Origin: Massilia putida
GTDB lineage: Bacteria > Pseudomonadota > Gammaproteobacteria > Burkholderiales > Burkholderiaceae_D
Direction: 5' to 3'
Length of the DNA: 64,000 nucleotides
NCBI RefSeq assembly: GCF_001941825.1
Contig: NZ_CP019037.1
Coordinates: 62,001 to 126,000 of the forward strand
Shown here piece after piece: positions 45,063 to 55,385 of the stretch; position 1 is the first letter of the stretch; every line of letters begins with the position of its first letter. Under the pieces are notes generated by a model. That model saw only the letters and a program-made list of their open reading frames with translations, ran no database searches and had not been told where the DNA came from. The translations under genes and the position numbers were made by a program.

Positions 45063-47072
45063 TCAAGCGGCCCTGAAGGTCAGCAGTTGCACGCCGTCGG
45101 ACACCTGGTCGCCCACGGCGTACAGGAGTTCTTCGACGATGCCGCCGGCCGGCGAGATGATCGTGTGTTCCATCTTCATCGCTTCCATGATCAGCAGCGG
45201 CGTGCCTTTTTCGACCACCGCGCCCGGCGCCGTCAACAGCGCCACGATCTTGCCGGGCATGGGCGCGGTCAGGCGGCCGCCTTCGGTTTCGGCGTCGCCA
45301 GCATGGGCCAGCGGATCGCTGTACTGCAGCGTCACATGCTGGCCGGCGTGGAACACGTGGATGGCCTGGCCGTCGCGCACGACGTGGCCGCGCACGACGG
45401 CGCCGTCGAGCTTGATCGTGAACTGCGTGTCCTCGCGCCCGGCCAGGGACATCGACGCCACCTGGCCGCCCACCTGGACCTGCCATCCCTCACGCCGGTA
45501 CGCGATCTCCAGGACCTGCGTGCCGGCATTGTCGCCGAGCTCGAGCCGGCGCGCCAGCGTGCCGTTCATCCGCCATCCGTGTGCGCCGGCCCACGGGTCC
45601 GTGACGCCCGCTTGCCGGCCGTCGTCGAGCAGCAGCGCCGCAGCCAGTGCCAGCACGGGGAGGGACGCGGGACGGGGCGACGGGAACAGGCTGTCGCGAT
45701 GGCGTTCGATCAGGCCGGTGTCCAGGTCGGCACCGGAAAACGGCGCGCTCGTCACGAGCCGCTGGAGGAAGGCGACGTTGGTGGCCAGTCCGACCACCTG
45801 GTATCCGGCGAGCGCCTGCGCCATGCGCGCCAAGGCTTCCTTGCGGTCCCGTCCCCAGACGATCAGCTTGGCGATCATCGGGTCGTAGAACGGCGAGATG
45901 CCGTCGCCCTCGCGCACGCCGGAATCGATGCGGACCGCGGCCGGGTCCGCGGCGCTCGCGCCCTGGCCGAGTTCGAAGTGAACCGCGGCCGGCGTGCGCA
46001 GGTGGCGCAGGGTCCCGATCGACGGCAGGAACCCTTTTTCGGGGTTTTCCGCGTAGACGCGGGCCTCGAGCGCATGGCCATGGATATGCAGTTCGTCCTG
46101 GCGCTTCGGCAGCGGCTCGCCGGCGGCGACCCGCAGCTGCCATTCCACCAGGTCGGTACCGGTGATCATTTCCGTGACCGGATGCTCCACCTGCAGGCGC
46201 GTGTTCATCTCCATGAAGTAGAAGCTGCCGTCCTGGTTGGCGATGAATTCGACGGTGCCGGCACCGACGTAGCCGACCGCCTTCGCCGCCGCGACCGCGG
46301 CATGTCCCATCGCGCGCCGCCGCTGTTCCGACATGCCGGGCGCCGGCGCTTCTTCCAGCACTTTCTGGTGTCGCCGCTGCACGGAGCAGTCGCGCTCGAA
46401 CAGGAAGACGCAATCGCCGTGCGTGTCCGCGAACACCTGGATCTCGATGTGGCGCGGCCGGATCAGGTATTTCTCCACCAGCACGCGGTCGTCGCCGAAG
46501 CTGCTGATCGCCTCGCGCTTGCAGGATTTCAGCGCGGCCTCGAAATCCTCGCCGCGTTCGACGATGCGCATGCCCTTGCCGCCGCCGCCCGCGCTTGCCT
46601 TGAGCAGCACCGGGTAGCCGATCCGGTCGGCCTGGTCACGCAGGAAGCCGGCGTCCTGGTTCTCGCCGTGGTAGCCGGGTACCAGGGGGACGTCGGCCGA
46701 TTCCATCAGGGCCTTGGCGGCCGATTTGGAGCCCATCGCTCGGATGGCCGAGGCGGGCGGTCCGATGAAGACGAGGCCCGCGCGCGCGCAGCTTTCGGCG
46801 AACGCTTCGTTTTCCGACAGGAAGCCGTAGCCCGGATGGATGGCCTGGGCCCCGGTCGCGAGCGCCGCATCGATGATTTTCTCGGCGCGCAGGTAGCTTT
46901 CGTTGGACGCCGCGGGGCCGAGCAGGAACGCTTCGTCGCATGCCGCGACGTGCTTCGCATCCGCATCGGCTTCGGAATACACGGCGACCGTCTTGATGCC
47001 GAGACGGCGCGCGGTCGCGGCAACCCGGCATGCGATCTCGCCCCGGTTGGCGATCAGAATTTTGTCGAACAA
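45063..47072 (-). CDS. liuD: Methylcrotonyl-CoA carboxylase, biotin-containing alpha subunit
   Basis: 669 residues: biotin carboxylase domain (ILIANRGEIACRV at the start, ASAGGGGKGMR ATP-grasp loop, MEMNTRLQVEHPVTE), a linker domain, and a C-terminal biotinyl domain with EAMKMEH (biotinylated Lys about 633). With the beta subunit it carboxylates 3-methylcrotonyl-CoA in leucine/isovalerate breakdown. The order with its neighbours matches the Pseudomonas liu operon. Confidence 0.95.
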   Translation of the reverse strand: MFDKILIANRGEIACRVAATARRLGIKTVAVYSEADADAKHVAACDEAFLLGPAASNESYLRAEKIIDAALATGAQAIHPGYGFLSENEAFAESCARAGLVFIGPPASAIRAMGSKSAAKALMESADVPLVPGYHGENQDAGFLRDQADRIGYPVLLKASAGGGGKGMRIVERGEDFEAALKSCKREAISSFGDDRVLVEKYLIRPRHIEIQVFADTHGDCVFLFERDCSVQRRHQKVLEEAPAPGMSEQRRRAMGHAAVAAAKAVGYVGAGTVEFIANQDGSFYFMEMNTRLQVEHPVTEMITGTDLVEWQLRVAAGEPLPKRQDELHIHGHALEARVYAENPEKGFLPSIGTLRHLRTPAAVHFELGQGASAADPAAVRIDSGVREGDGISPFYDPMIAKLIVWGRDRKEALARMAQALAGYQVVGLATNVAFLQRLVTSAPFSGADLDTGLIERHRDSLFPSPRPASLPVLALAAALLLDDGRQAGVTDPWAGAHGWRMNGTLARRLELGDNAGTQVLEIAYRREGWQVQVGGQVASMSLAGREDTQFTIKLDGAVVRGHVVRDGQAIHVFHAGQHVTLQYSDPLAHAGDAETEGGRLTAPMPGKIVALLTAPGAVVEKGTPLLIMEAMKMEHTIISPAGGIVEELLYAVGDQVSDGVQLLTFRAA

Positions 47073-47088
47073 GTCGTTCTCCTTGTAT

Positions 47089-47874
47089 TTATGGCAGCCA
47101 GGCCGGCTTGCGTTTGTCGAGGAAGGCGGTCACGCCGTCGCGTCCTTCGCTTGAGGCCCGGATCAGCGCGATGCGGTCCGCCGTGTCTTCCAGCAGCGCC
47201 TCCGTGACGGGTTCGCCCGCGATCTCGCGCACGAGTGTCTTCGCTGCGCGCACGGCGTTCGGGCTGTTGTTCGCGAGCGCCTGCACGATGCCCGCGACCT
47301 TCGCGTCGAGTTCCGCGGCCGCCACGATCTCGTGCACGAAGCCGATACGATGGGCTTCCTTCGCGTCGAAGCGCTCGGCCGTGAGGAAGTACCGGCGCGC
47401 GGCCTGCTCGCCCATCGCCTTGATCACGTACGGCGAGATCGTCGCCGGGATCAGCCCGAGCTTCACTTCGGACAGGCAGAAGTTGGCCGTATCGACAGAG
47501 ACGACCACGTCGCACGCGGCCACGAGGCCCATGCCGCCGGCGTAGCAGTCGCCCTGCACCTTCGCCACGACGGGCTTCGGGCAAACATAAATGGTGCGCA
47601 GCATGTCGGCGAGGCGCATGGCGTCGGCGCGGTTTTCGCTGTCCGAATAACCGGCCATCTTCTTCATCCAGTTCAGGTCCGCGCCCGCGCAGAACGCGGG
47701 GCCGTTCGCGCCCAGCACGATGGCGCGCACGAGCTCATGGCGTCCCAGCTCGTCGAAGGCGAGGGCCAGTTCGGCGATGCTTTGTTCGTTGAACGCGTTG
47801 CGCAGCTCCGGGCGGTTCAGCGTGACGTGGCCGATGCGATCAAGGATCGTGACGGTGAGGGTTTGATAGTCCAT
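47089..47874 (-). CDS. liuC: Methylglutaconyl-CoA hydratase
   Basis: 261-residue crotonase-family hydratase that adds water to 3-methylglutaconyl-CoA to give HMG-CoA. AFCAGADLNWMKKM and GDCYAGGMGLVAACD form the oxyanion hole, and LSEVKLGLIPATISPYV includes the catalytic Glu and the PATI stretch typical of this subfamily. The ATG at 47874 with GAGGAGACAGAC upstream is the start; the frame is open further upstream into liuB. Placement between the two carboxylase genes supports the call. Confidence 0.93.
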   Translation of the reverse strand: MDYQTLTVTILDRIGHVTLNRPELRNAFNEQSIAELALAFDELGRHELVRAIVLGANGPAFCAGADLNWMKKMAGYSDSENRADAMRLADMLRTIYVCPKPVVAKVQGDCYAGGMGLVAACDVVVSVDTANFCLSEVKLGLIPATISPYVIKAMGEQAARRYFLTAERFDAKEAHRIGFVHEIVAAAELDAKVAGIVQALANNSPNAVRAAKTLVREIAGEPVTEALLEDTADRIALIRASSEGRDGVTAFLDKRKPAWLP

Positions 47875-47884
47875 GTCTGTCTCC

Positions 47885-49492
47885 TCACATGCGGAACACG
47901 CCGAACTTCGTGTCCTCGATCGGCGCATTCAGCGCGGCCGAGAGACCCAGGCCCAGCACCATGCGCGTATCGGCCGGATCGATCACGCCATCGTCCCACA
48001 GGCGCGCGGTGGCGTAATACGGGTGGCCCTGGTGTTCGTACTGTTCCTTGATCGGTTGCTTGAACGCGGCCTCTTCGTCCGCGCTCCACTGGCCGCCGCG
48101 CGCCTCGATGCCGTCGCGCTTGACGGTCGCCAGCACCGACGCCGCCTGGTCGCCGCCCATCACGGAGATGCGCGCGTTGGGCCACATCCACAGGAAGCGC
48201 GGCGAGAATGCGCGGCCGCACATGCCGTAGTTGCCGGCGCCGAACGACCCGCCGATGATCACGGTGAACTTGGGGACCGATGCCGTCGCGACCGCGGTGA
48301 CCATCTTGGCGCCGTTGCGGGCGATGCCTTCGTTTTCGTACTTGCGGCCGACCATGAAGCCGGTGATGTTCTGCAGGAAGACGAGCGGAATCTTGCGTTG
48401 GCAGCACAGTTCGATGAAGTGCGTGCCCTTCAAGGCCGCCTCCGAGAACAGGATGCCGTTGTTGGCGATGATCCCGACCTTCATGCCGAAGATGTGGGCG
48501 AAGCCGCAGACGAGCGTCGTGCCGTATCTCGCCTTGAATTCGTCGAAGCAGCTGGAGTCCACGATGCGCGCGATGACTTCGCGCACGTCGAACGGTTTTC
48601 TCGTGTCGACGGGGATGACACCGTACAGTTCTTCGGGCGCGTACTTCGGCTCCGCCGCTTCGCGCAGCGAGCCCTGCTGCGGCTTGATGCGGTTCAGGTT
48701 CGAGACGATCGTGCGCGCCAGTGCCAGCGCGTGTGTGTCGTTTTGTGCCAGGTGGTCCACCACGCCGGAGAGCCGCGTGTGCACGTCGCCGCCGCCCAGG
48801 TCCTCGGCCGTGACGACCTCGCCCGTCGCCGCCTTCACGAGTGGCGGACCGCCCAGGAAGATCGTGCCCTGTTCCTTGACGATGATGGATTCGTCGCTCA
48901 TCGCCGGGACGTACGCGCCGCCCGCCGTGCAGGAACCCATCACGACGGCGATCTGCGGGATGCCCTTCGACGACAGATTCGCCTGGTTATAGAAGATGCG
49001 GCCGAAGTGGTCGCGGTCGGGGAACACGTCGTCCTGGTTCGGCAGGTTGGCGCCGCCCGAGTCGACGAGGTAGATGCAGGGCAGGTTGTTCTGCTCGGCG
49101 ATCTCCTGCGCCCGCAAGTGCTTCTTGACCGTCATCGGGTAATACGTGCCGCCCTTGACGGTGGCGTCGTTACAGACGATGACGCATTCCTGGCCCGCCA
49201 CGCGGCCGATGCCCGTGATGATGCCGGCGGACGGCGCCGCATCGTCGTACATCGCGTAGGCGGCCATCTGGGAAAATTCGAGGAACGGGGTGCCAGGGTC
49301 GAGCAGCATCTGCACGCGCTCGCGCGGCAGGAGCTTGCCGCGCGCGACGTGCTTGGCGCACGCGGCCTCGCCGCCCCCCTTGGCGACCTGCGCCACCTTG
49401 GCGCGCAAGTCGTCGACGAGGGTTTGCATCGCGGCGGCGTTGGCTTTGAAATCGTCGCTGCGCGGATTCAGTTTGGAGTCGAGTTCAGTCAT
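47885..49492 (-). CDS. liuB: Methylcrotonyl-CoA carboxylase, carboxyltransferase beta subunit
   Basis: 535-residue carboxyltransferase of the crotonase-like superfamily, full length for MCC beta. [15 protein letters not shown] and [16 protein letters not shown] are the acyl-CoA and biotin site regions, and [15 protein letters not shown] and [10 protein letters not shown] mark the C-terminal half. It forms the heteromeric carboxylase with the protein at 45063. It lies 12 bp after liuA and 10 bp before liuC. Confidence 0.95.
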   Translation of the reverse strand: MTELDSKLNPRSDDFKANAAAMQTLVDDLRAKVAQVAKGGGEAACAKHVARGKLLPRERVQMLLDPGTPFLEFSQMAAYAMYDDAAPSAGIITGIGRVAGQECVIVCNDATVKGGTYYPMTVKKHLRAQEIAEQNNLPCIYLVDSGGANLPNQDDVFPDRDHFGRIFYNQANLSSKGIPQIAVVMGSCTAGGAYVPAMSDESIIVKEQGTIFLGGPPLVKAATGEVVTAEDLGGGDVHTRLSGVVDHLAQNDTHALALARTIVSNLNRIKPQQGSLREAAEPKYAPEELYGVIPVDTRKPFDVREVIARIVDSSCFDEFKARYGTTLVCGFAHIFGMKVGIIANNGILFSEAALKGTHFIELCCQRKIPLVFLQNITGFMVGRKYENEGIARNGAKMVTAVATASVPKFTVIIGGSFGAGNYGMCGRAFSPRFLWMWPNARISVMGGDQAASVLATVKRDGIEARGGQWSADEEAAFKQPIKEQYEHQGHPYYATARLWDDGVIDPADTRMVLGLGLSAALNAPIEDTKFGVFRM

Positions 49493-49504
49493 GGCGGGTC
49501 CTCG

Positions 49505-50698
49505 TCAAGCGGTCTCGCCGAACAGCTCGCGCCCGATCAGCATGCGGCGGATTTCGCTCGTGCCGGCACCGATCTCGTACAGCTTGGCGTCGCGCCACAG
49601 GCGGCCCACCGGATATTCGTTGATATAGCCGTTGCCGCCCAGCGTCTGGATCGCTTCGCCGGCCATCCACGTCGCCTTTTCTGCGCTGTACAGGATGGCC
49701 CCGGCCGCGTCCTTTCGCAGGGCGCGCACCTGTTCCGGGTTCGATGCGCGGTCGCACGCCTGGCCGACGGCATACACGTACGCGCGGCATGCCATCATCG
49801 TCGAATACATATCCGCGATCTTCCCCTGCATCAGCTGGAACTCACCGATCGCCTGGCCGAACTGCTTGCGCTCGTGGATATACGGGACGACGACGTCCAT
49901 GCAGGCGGACATGATGCCCAGCGGACCGCCGGAGAGGACGGTGCGTTCGAAATCCAGGCCCGACATCAGCACGTTCACGCCCTTGCCGACGCCGCCCAGC
50001 ACGTTTTCGACAGGTACTTCGCAATCCTGGAACACGAGTTCGCCCGTGTGCGAACCGCGCATGCCCAGCTTGTCCAGCTTTTGTGCGATCGAGAAACCTT
50101 TGAAACCCTTCTCGATGAGGAAGGCGGTCATGCCGCGCGGGCCGGCCTCGATATCGGTCTTGGCGTAGACGACGAGGGTGTCGGCGTCCGGACCGTTCGT
50201 GATCCACATCTTGGTGCCGTTCAGCACGTAGCGGTCGCCCTTCAGGTCGGCCCGCAGCTTCATGCTGACGACGTCGGAGCCGGCGTTCGGCTCGGACATG
50301 GCCAGGGCACCGACGTGCTCGCCCGAGATCAGTTTCGGCAGGTATTTGCGCTTCTGTTCTTCGTTGCCGTTGCGCTTGATCTGGTTGACGCACAGGTTCG
50401 AATGCGCGCCGTACGACAGGCCGACGGAGGCCGATGCGCGGGAGATTTCCTCCATGGCGACGATGTGCGCCAGGTAGCCCATGTTGGCGCCGCCGTATTC
50501 CTCGCCGACGGTGATGCCGAGCAGGCCCAGCTCGCCCATCTTTTTCCACAGGTCCATCGGGAACTGGTCGGTGCGGTCGATCTCGGCCGCGCGAGGGGCG
50601 ATTTCGCTCGCGGCGAACTGTTGTACAGCTTCGCGCAGGGCGGCGATGTCTTCGCCGTGGTCAAAGGTCAGGCCCGGCAGGGCTATCAGGTTGTTCAC
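49505..50698 (-). CDS. liuA: Isovaleryl-CoA dehydrogenase
   Basis: 397-residue acyl-CoA dehydrogenase oxidising isovaleryl-CoA to 3-methylcrotonyl-CoA. The Glu in [17 protein letters not shown] occupies the position of the catalytic base characteristic of isovaleryl-CoA dehydrogenases, which differs from other family members; [14 protein letters not shown] and [12 protein letters not shown] bind FAD, and [17 protein letters not shown] is the C-terminal signature. First gene of liuABCDE. The 32-bp gap to the MarR gene upstream leaves little room for a separate promoter. Confidence 0.95.
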   Translation of the reverse strand: MNNLIALPGLTFDHGEDIAALREAVQQFAASEIAPRAAEIDRTDQFPMDLWKKMGELGLLGITVGEEYGGANMGYLAHIVAMEEISRASASVGLSYGAHSNLCVNQIKRNGNEEQKRKYLPKLISGEHVGALAMSEPNAGSDVVSMKLRADLKGDRYVLNGTKMWITNGPDADTLVVYAKTDIEAGPRGMTAFLIEKGFKGFSIAQKLDKLGMRGSHTGELVFQDCEVPVENVLGGVGKGVNVLMSGLDFERTVLSGGPLGIMSACMDVVVPYIHERKQFGQAIGEFQLMQGKIADMYSTMMACRAYVYAVGQACDRASNPEQVRALRKDAAGAILYSAEKATWMAGEAIQTLGGNGYINEYPVGRLWRDAKLYEIGAGTSEIRRMLIGRELFGETA

Positions 50699-50730
50699 GA
50701 TGTGGTCTCCATATTGGTAGGCATGTCAAT

Positions 50731-51219
50731 TCAGTGGTCGAGGCATCTTTCCGCGGCCCGGTCCCGCAGCGTTTCGAAGAGGCTGGTCACCCGTTCGACC
50801 AGCGCCTGATCGACGTCCGCCAGCACGTGCGCGTGAAATGCGCGGGCTTCCGCATGCACTCTCCCATACCGTTCGCGCCCGGCATCGGTGAGGCGCACAT
50901 GCTTGATGCGACGGTCGCCCGGGCACGCCGTGCGTGCCACCAGACCGGCATCCACCAGACGGTCGATCATCAGGCCCATCGACGGCGCTTCGATGCCGAG
51001 GCGGTCCGCCAGCGCGCGCTGCGACAGGACCGTATCCGAACGGGCCAGGACCGCAATGGCCATCCAGGCACCCGAACCCACGGCCAGGTCTTTCAAACGG
51101 TTGTCGAGCGCGACACGCCAGGCGCGTGCGGCAGCATGCAGGGCGATGGCGAATCGCTCCGCCAGCAGGGGATCCCGCTCTGCGTCGCCGCCGGGCGGTC
51201 GTGGTCCACGCCTACGCAT
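50731..51219 (-). CDS. MarR-family transcriptional regulator
   Basis: About 162 residues: LSQRALADRLGIEAPSMGLM is the helix-turn-helix, DRLVDAGLVARTACPGDRRIKHV the wing, typical of MarR. The ATG at 51219 overlaps the end of the MFS gene by 8 bp, so the regulator is co-translated with it. It is directly upstream of liuA and may control the transporter/receptor genes or the liu operon; the usual MerR-type LiuR is not present. Confidence 0.87.
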   Translation of the reverse strand: MRRRGPRPPGGDAERDPLLAERFAIALHAAARAWRVALDNRLKDLAVGSGAWMAIAVLARSDTVLSQRALADRLGIEAPSMGLMIDRLVDAGLVARTACPGDRRIKHVRLTDAGRERYGRVHAEARAFHAHVLADVDQALVERVTSLFETLRDRAAERCLDH

Positions 51220-52546
51220 CGCCGCGGACCCGTTCGCGCGTCGCTTCGAACGGACGCAAGCCGGTCCAGCACAGCCAGAGCGCGGCGAGCGCGGTGGGCA
51301 GGACCGTGGCGCTGATCGCCCAGTGCAGCATCGCATCGTCGTGGAAGATCCGGTCCGTTACCAGCGCGACCAGCGTCGGGCCCAGTCCGATGCCGAGCAG
51401 ACCCGCGATCAACAGGTAGACCGAGATCGCCTGCCCGCGCAGATTGTTCGGGCAGACTTCCTGGATGCAGGCCGGCGCCGCCGACTGTGCGATGCTCAGG
51501 CCCAGCACCGAGCAGCCGAGCAGCGCGAAGGCGGTCGTGGCCTCGTTCGCCAGCGGCCACAGTGCCGCCAGCGGGGCGCACACGAGCGTGCCGACCAGCG
51601 CGACCTTGAAGCGCGCGGCGCGCACCCGCTTGCGCAGCCAGCGGTCGCTGAGGTAGCCGCCGAGCAGGGTGCCGCCCAGGCCGGCCGCGGCGATGATGGC
51701 GCCGAGTACGATGCCGGCGCGGCTGGCGGGCATGTGGAAGCGCCGGTCGAAGAGGGCCGGCGCCCACGACAGCATGCCGTAGCCGATCATCGCGAGCAGC
51801 GCGGGGTATGTCAGCAGGCGTGCGAAAGTGGCGCGGTGCTGCTTGAGGAAGGCGGTGAACTCGGCGACCGTGCTGTGCCGCGCTTCCGCGCCCTGTTCGC
51901 GCCGCAGCGGCTCACGCACGGTGAGCAGGAGCAGGCCGAGCACGATGCCCGGCGCGGCCGCGGCCAGGAAGCAGATGCGCCAGGCGGGCAGCGTGCCCAG
52001 CAGCGGCAGCGCCATGCCCGCCTTGGGGATCGCGCCCAGCAGCCAGCCGCCCAGCAGCATCGATGCTCCGGACCCGACGGCCAGCGACGTATAGTAAAAG
52101 GCCAGTGCGCGCCCGCGCCGCTCCAGGGCGACATAGTCGGCGATGATCGAGTACGCGGCCGGCGCGAGAACGGCCTCGCCGACGCCCACGCCCATGCGCG
52201 CGAGGAACAGGACGGCGTACGAGCCGGCGAACCCGGACACCGCCGTCATCACGGTCCAGAACAGCAGGCCCCAGACGATCAGGTTGCGCCGCACCGCGCG
52301 GTCGACCAGGCGGCCGAGCGGCAGGCCCATCAGGGTGTAGCAGATCGAGAAGGCGTACCCCTGCAGAAGGCTGAACGCCGTGTCCGAGATCTGGAATTCG
52401 GCCCGGATCGGACGCACCAGCAAGGCCGGCAACTGGCGGTCGAGCTGGGAAAACAGGGTGACGAGGAACAGCACGCCGATCACCCAGGCGGCGTAGCCCA
52501 GGCTGGGATAAGGGGCCGCCAGCCGTTGGCGCGGAAGGATTTGCAT
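51212..52546 (-). CDS. MFS transporter
   Basis: 444 residues with 12 predicted transmembrane helices in two halves. LGRLVDRAVRRN is the loop 2-3 signature, FLARMGVGVGEAVLAPAAYS matches the same family as the partial transporter at 1-626, and LLGGYLSDRWLRKR is the loop 8-9 signature. The ATG at 52546 opens MQILPRQRL after TGGAAACCC. It lies 20 bp downstream of the TonB receptor gene, so the pair may carry one compound across both membranes. Substrate unknown; organic anions are common for this family. Confidence 0.88.
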   Translation of the reverse strand: MQILPRQRLAAPYPSLGYAAWVIGVLFLVTLFSQLDRQLPALLVRPIRAEFQISDTAFSLLQGYAFSICYTLMGLPLGRLVDRAVRRNLIVWGLLFWTVMTAVSGFAGSYAVLFLARMGVGVGEAVLAPAAYSIIADYVALERRGRALAFYYTSLAVGSGASMLLGGWLLGAIPKAGMALPLLGTLPAWRICFLAAAAPGIVLGLLLLTVREPLRREQGAEARHSTVAEFTAFLKQHRATFARLLTYPALLAMIGYGMLSWAPALFDRRFHMPASRAGIVLGAIIAAAGLGGTLLGGYLSDRWLRKRVRAARFKVALVGTLVCAPLAALWPLANEATTAFALLGCSVLGLSIAQSAAPACIQEVCPNNLRGQAISVYLLIAGLLGIGLGPTLVALVTDRIFHDDAMLHWAISATVLPTALAALWLCWTGLRPFEATRERVRGDA

Positions 52547-52566
52547 AGTGGGTTTCCAGGATGGCG

Positions 52567-54843
52567 CTAGAAGCGGCGCTCGAGGTTGATGCCGAAGGTA
52601 CGCGGATCGCCCGGCGTCTGGTTGTTGTAGCCCTGGATGTAGAAGGAGTTCGAGCGCGCCCAGTAGTATTTGCCCGCCAGGTTCTTGCTCCACAGGCTGA
52701 GTCGCGTGCGGTCGCCGCGCAGTTTGAGCGTGGCCATGGCGTTCAGCAGGCCGAAGGCCGGCTGGGTGTTCGACGCGACTTGCCCGGCCGTCAGGGGCTG
52801 GAAGGGCAGGGTGTTGGTATTCACAGGCTGGAAGTAGGCCACCTTCGAGCGCCAGTCGTAGTCGAGATGCAGGTCGAGCGGGCCGAGCGGCGTGGCGAGC
52901 GGGTAATCTGCGCCCAGCGCGACCGTGGTCTTCGCGGTCGTCACGAAGGACAGGCCCTTGAACGGTCCATTGTCGAACTCGGGATCCGTCAGGCCGATGC
53001 CGGCGCTGAGGGTCAGGTCGGCCAGGCGCAGCAGGGCGTCCGCTTCCAGCCCCTTGATGGTGGCGTCGCCCGCGTTCACGACCGAGCTGATGGTGGTCGT
53101 GCTGCCGGGCGGGAACTGCGGCGCGATCTGCTGGATAGCCTTGTACTTGGTCACGTACGTCGCCAGGTTCAGGCGCAGCCTGCGTCCCAGCAGTTCCATC
53201 TTCGCGCCCGCCTCGTACGACAGCGCCTGTTCCTTGTCGAACGGGGCATAGCCGAAGGCGCTGGTGGCGCCGGCGGGCTGGAAGCCGCCCGAGCGGAAGC
53301 CGCGCGACACTTTGCCGTACACCAGCGTGCCGTCTTCCAGCTTGTAGTCCAGGCCCAGCGTCCACGGCACGTACCTGGCGCGCAGCGATGGGGGCACGTA
53401 ATGGCAGCCGCCCTGGTCGAGTCCGGCCGCAGCCAGGGCGCAGCCGGCGCTGCCGGCCAGCATGGCCCCGGTCTGCAGCAGGTAGCGCGGCGCGTTGTAG
53501 TCGACGCTGCGTTCGTCGCGCACCAGGCGCGCGCCGGCGGTGGCGCGCAGCCGCGGCAGCACGGTATAGGTCAGCTGCCCGAACACGCTGACGGAGGTCT
53601 GGCGCGAATCGAACGCGTTCAGGCGGCCCAGGGTGTTGGTTCCCGACGGCGTCGTCACGAGGCTGCTGTCACGCAGCGCCTCGCCGAGGTAGTAGGCGCC
53701 GGCGATCCAGTCGAGGCGGTCGTCCAGCGCGTTGCCGTACATCTGCAGCTCCTGCGTGAACTGGTGGCCGTCGACGGCATAGCGCTGCAACTGGTTAACG
53801 AACAGCGGGGTTGCGTCGAGGTCGTAGCCGCTGACGGTGGCGAGATGGCGGTAGGCGCTGATCGACTTGAGCGTGGCCGGCCCCGTGTTCCAGCGCAGCG
53901 TGGCGGTCGAGTCGTTGACGTCGGTCGTATTGCGCGGGTTGAAGCCGGCCTGGCTGGTGTAGCCGCCGTCCTGGACATACCGGCCGATCGGCGCCAGCGC
54001 GCGCGCGGCGATGGCGGGATCGAAGTAGTTGACGATCCAGACCTGGGACGCGGCATCGCTGCGGAACTTGTCGTAGGTGAGGTCGACCAGCAGGTCGCGC
54101 GACGGCCGGGTGCGCAGCGAGGCGCGCACATAGCGCCGGTTCTCGTCGCCCAGCGGCTCGCCGAGCGGCGCGCTGCGCCCGTAGCCGTCGTGCCTGAGTC
54201 CGTCGACGACGAGGCGCAGCGCCGTGGCGGCGCCCAGCGGCACGTTGAGGATGCCGGTCAGCGCGCGCTGGTCGTAGTTGCCCACGCCCGCGACTACGCT
54301 GCCTTCGAACACCTGTTTCGGTGCCTTGGTGGTCATGTTCAGTGCCCCGCCGATGGTGTTGCGGCCGAACAGCGTGCCCTGCGGTCCGCGGACGACCTCC
54401 ACCGCGTCCATGTCGACCAGGGCCGCGTTGGCACCGGCGGTCCGGGCGTAGTACACGCCGTTGACGTAGATGCCGACGGTCGGATCGTTGTTCGACGAGA
54501 TCGAGGTGGGCACGATGCCGCGCATGCCGATGATCATGTTGTTCTTGCCCACCGGGGTATCGCTGATGAGCAGCGACGGCGCGTTGGCGCTGAGCGCCTT
54601 GATGTCGCCGATCTGGCGCCGGGCCAGCTCTCGGGCGTCGATCGCGGTGACGGCCGCCGGCACGTCCTGCAGCGCCTGTTCGCGCCGTTGCGAGGTGACA
54701 ATGATCCGGGGTACTGGCGGCGTCGCGTCGGCTTCCGCCTGCGGCGGCGGCGGCGCGTCGGGCGGCGCGGCGAGCGCGGCGCCGCCGAGGATGGGCATGG
54801 CGCAGCTGCCCGCCAGCACGCGCAGTGAGGCGAATGGGGTCAT
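52567..54843 (-). CDS. TonB-dependent outer-membrane receptor
   Basis: 758 residues with a signal peptide (LAGSCAMPILGGAALA), a plug domain starting RIIVTSQRREQALQDVPAAV and containing VEVVRGPQGTLFGRNTIGGA, and a beta-barrel that ends in Phe (FGINLERRF), as outer-membrane barrels do. It resembles the large non-siderophore receptor group found in sphingomonads and other degraders, which take up bulky organic compounds. It is in a leftward series with acyl-CoA ligase, VOC, MFS and MarR genes, supporting uptake of a catabolic substrate rather than iron. Confidence 0.9.
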   Translation of the reverse strand: MTPFASLRVLAGSCAMPILGGAALAAPPDAPPPPQAEADATPPVPRIIVTSQRREQALQDVPAAVTAIDARELARRQIGDIKALSANAPSLLISDTPVGKNNMIIGMRGIVPTSISSNNDPTVGIYVNGVYYARTAGANAALVDMDAVEVVRGPQGTLFGRNTIGGALNMTTKAPKQVFEGSVVAGVGNYDQRALTGILNVPLGAATALRLVVDGLRHDGYGRSAPLGEPLGDENRRYVRASLRTRPSRDLLVDLTYDKFRSDAASQVWIVNYFDPAIAARALAPIGRYVQDGGYTSQAGFNPRNTTDVNDSTATLRWNTGPATLKSISAYRHLATVSGYDLDATPLFVNQLQRYAVDGHQFTQELQMYGNALDDRLDWIAGAYYLGEALRDSSLVTTPSGTNTLGRLNAFDSRQTSVSVFGQLTYTVLPRLRATAGARLVRDERSVDYNAPRYLLQTGAMLAGSAGCALAAAGLDQGGCHYVPPSLRARYVPWTLGLDYKLEDGTLVYGKVSRGFRSGGFQPAGATSAFGYAPFDKEQALSYEAGAKMELLGRRLRLNLATYVTKYKAIQQIAPQFPPGSTTTISSVVNAGDATIKGLEADALLRLADLTLSAGIGLTDPEFDNGPFKGLSFVTTAKTTVALGADYPLATPLGPLDLHLDYDWRSKVAYFQPVNTNTLPFQPLTAGQVASNTQPAFGLLNAMATLKLRGDRTRLSLWSKNLAGKYYWARSNSFYIQGYNNQTPGDPRTFGINLERRF

Positions 54844-54924
54844 GCGTGTCTCCGTGGTCGTTGTTATCGGTTCCGGCCGGATCGGGTGGCCGGGCCGCGG
54901 GCATTGTTGGCCATGCTTGTGCGG

Positions 54925-54953
54925 CGGGTCGCCCGCGCGCGGCGGGCGACCCG
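54925..54953. terminator. Strong hairpin after the VOC gene
   Basis: 12-bp perfect stem CGGGTCGCCCGC / GCGGGCGACCCG with a 5-base loop, 6 bp after the VOC stop. No T tract in either direction; it may stabilise or partly end the VOC transcript before the TonB receptor gene. Confidence 0.5.
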
Positions 54954-54958
54954 GGGTG

Positions 54959-55342
54959 TTACCCGGGCTTGCGGCACGACGCCGCGATCTTGTGCCCGTC
55001 CGGATCGCGGATATAGGCCGCGTAGGCGTCTGGCGCGAACGGGCGCGGGCCCGGTGCGCCTTCGTCGGTGGCCCCGAGCTCGAGCGCGCGGCGATGGAAT
55101 TCGTCGATCGCCGCCCGCGTCGGCGCCGCCAGGCCGATGGTCAGGCCGTTGCTGGCCGTGGCCGGCTCGCCGTTGCGGGGATAGCCGACCATGAACTGGG
55201 CAGTCTCTATGCCCCAGCCGCAGATGCGGCCTTCCACGTCCAGCAAGCGCCGGAAACCGAGCGGTGCCAGCACGTGATCGTAGAACGCCCTGGCGCGCGC
55301 CAGGTCGTGCGTGCCGAGAGTCGAGTGGGTGATGATGGTCAT
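54959..55342 (-). CDS. VOC/glyoxalase-family protein
   Basis: 127 residues of the vicinal-oxygen-chelate fold: THSTLGTHDLARARAFYDHV at the N terminus and AYIRDPDGHKI at the C terminus. The His in the first strand and the final GHK region fit glyoxalase-like proteins, but the usual metal Glu is uncertain. Family functions include lyases, dioxygenases and epimerases. It follows the acyl-CoA ligase gene by 43 bp, so methylmalonyl-CoA epimerase-like or lyase roles are possible but unproven. Confidence 0.82.
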   Translation of the reverse strand: MTIITHSTLGTHDLARARAFYDHVLAPLGFRRLLDVEGRICGWGIETAQFMVGYPRNGEPATASNGLTIGLAAPTRAAIDEFHRRALELGATDEGAPGPRPFAPDAYAAYIRDPDGHKIAASCRKPG

Positions 55343-55385
55343 GCCGCGGTCTCCTGTTGTTGTGTGTCGAGCTGCCTTGCGTGGG

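Noticed and set aside
47873..50809. 978-codon open frame on the plus strand
   Set aside because: Antisense to liuA-liuB, which have full family motifs and ribosome sites; long antisense frames are expected in GC-rich coding DNA. The translation is Arg/His/Gln-rich without domains.
52561..54828. 755-codon open frame on the plus strand
   Set aside because: Antisense to the TonB receptor gene, which has a signal peptide, plug motif and C-terminal Phe.
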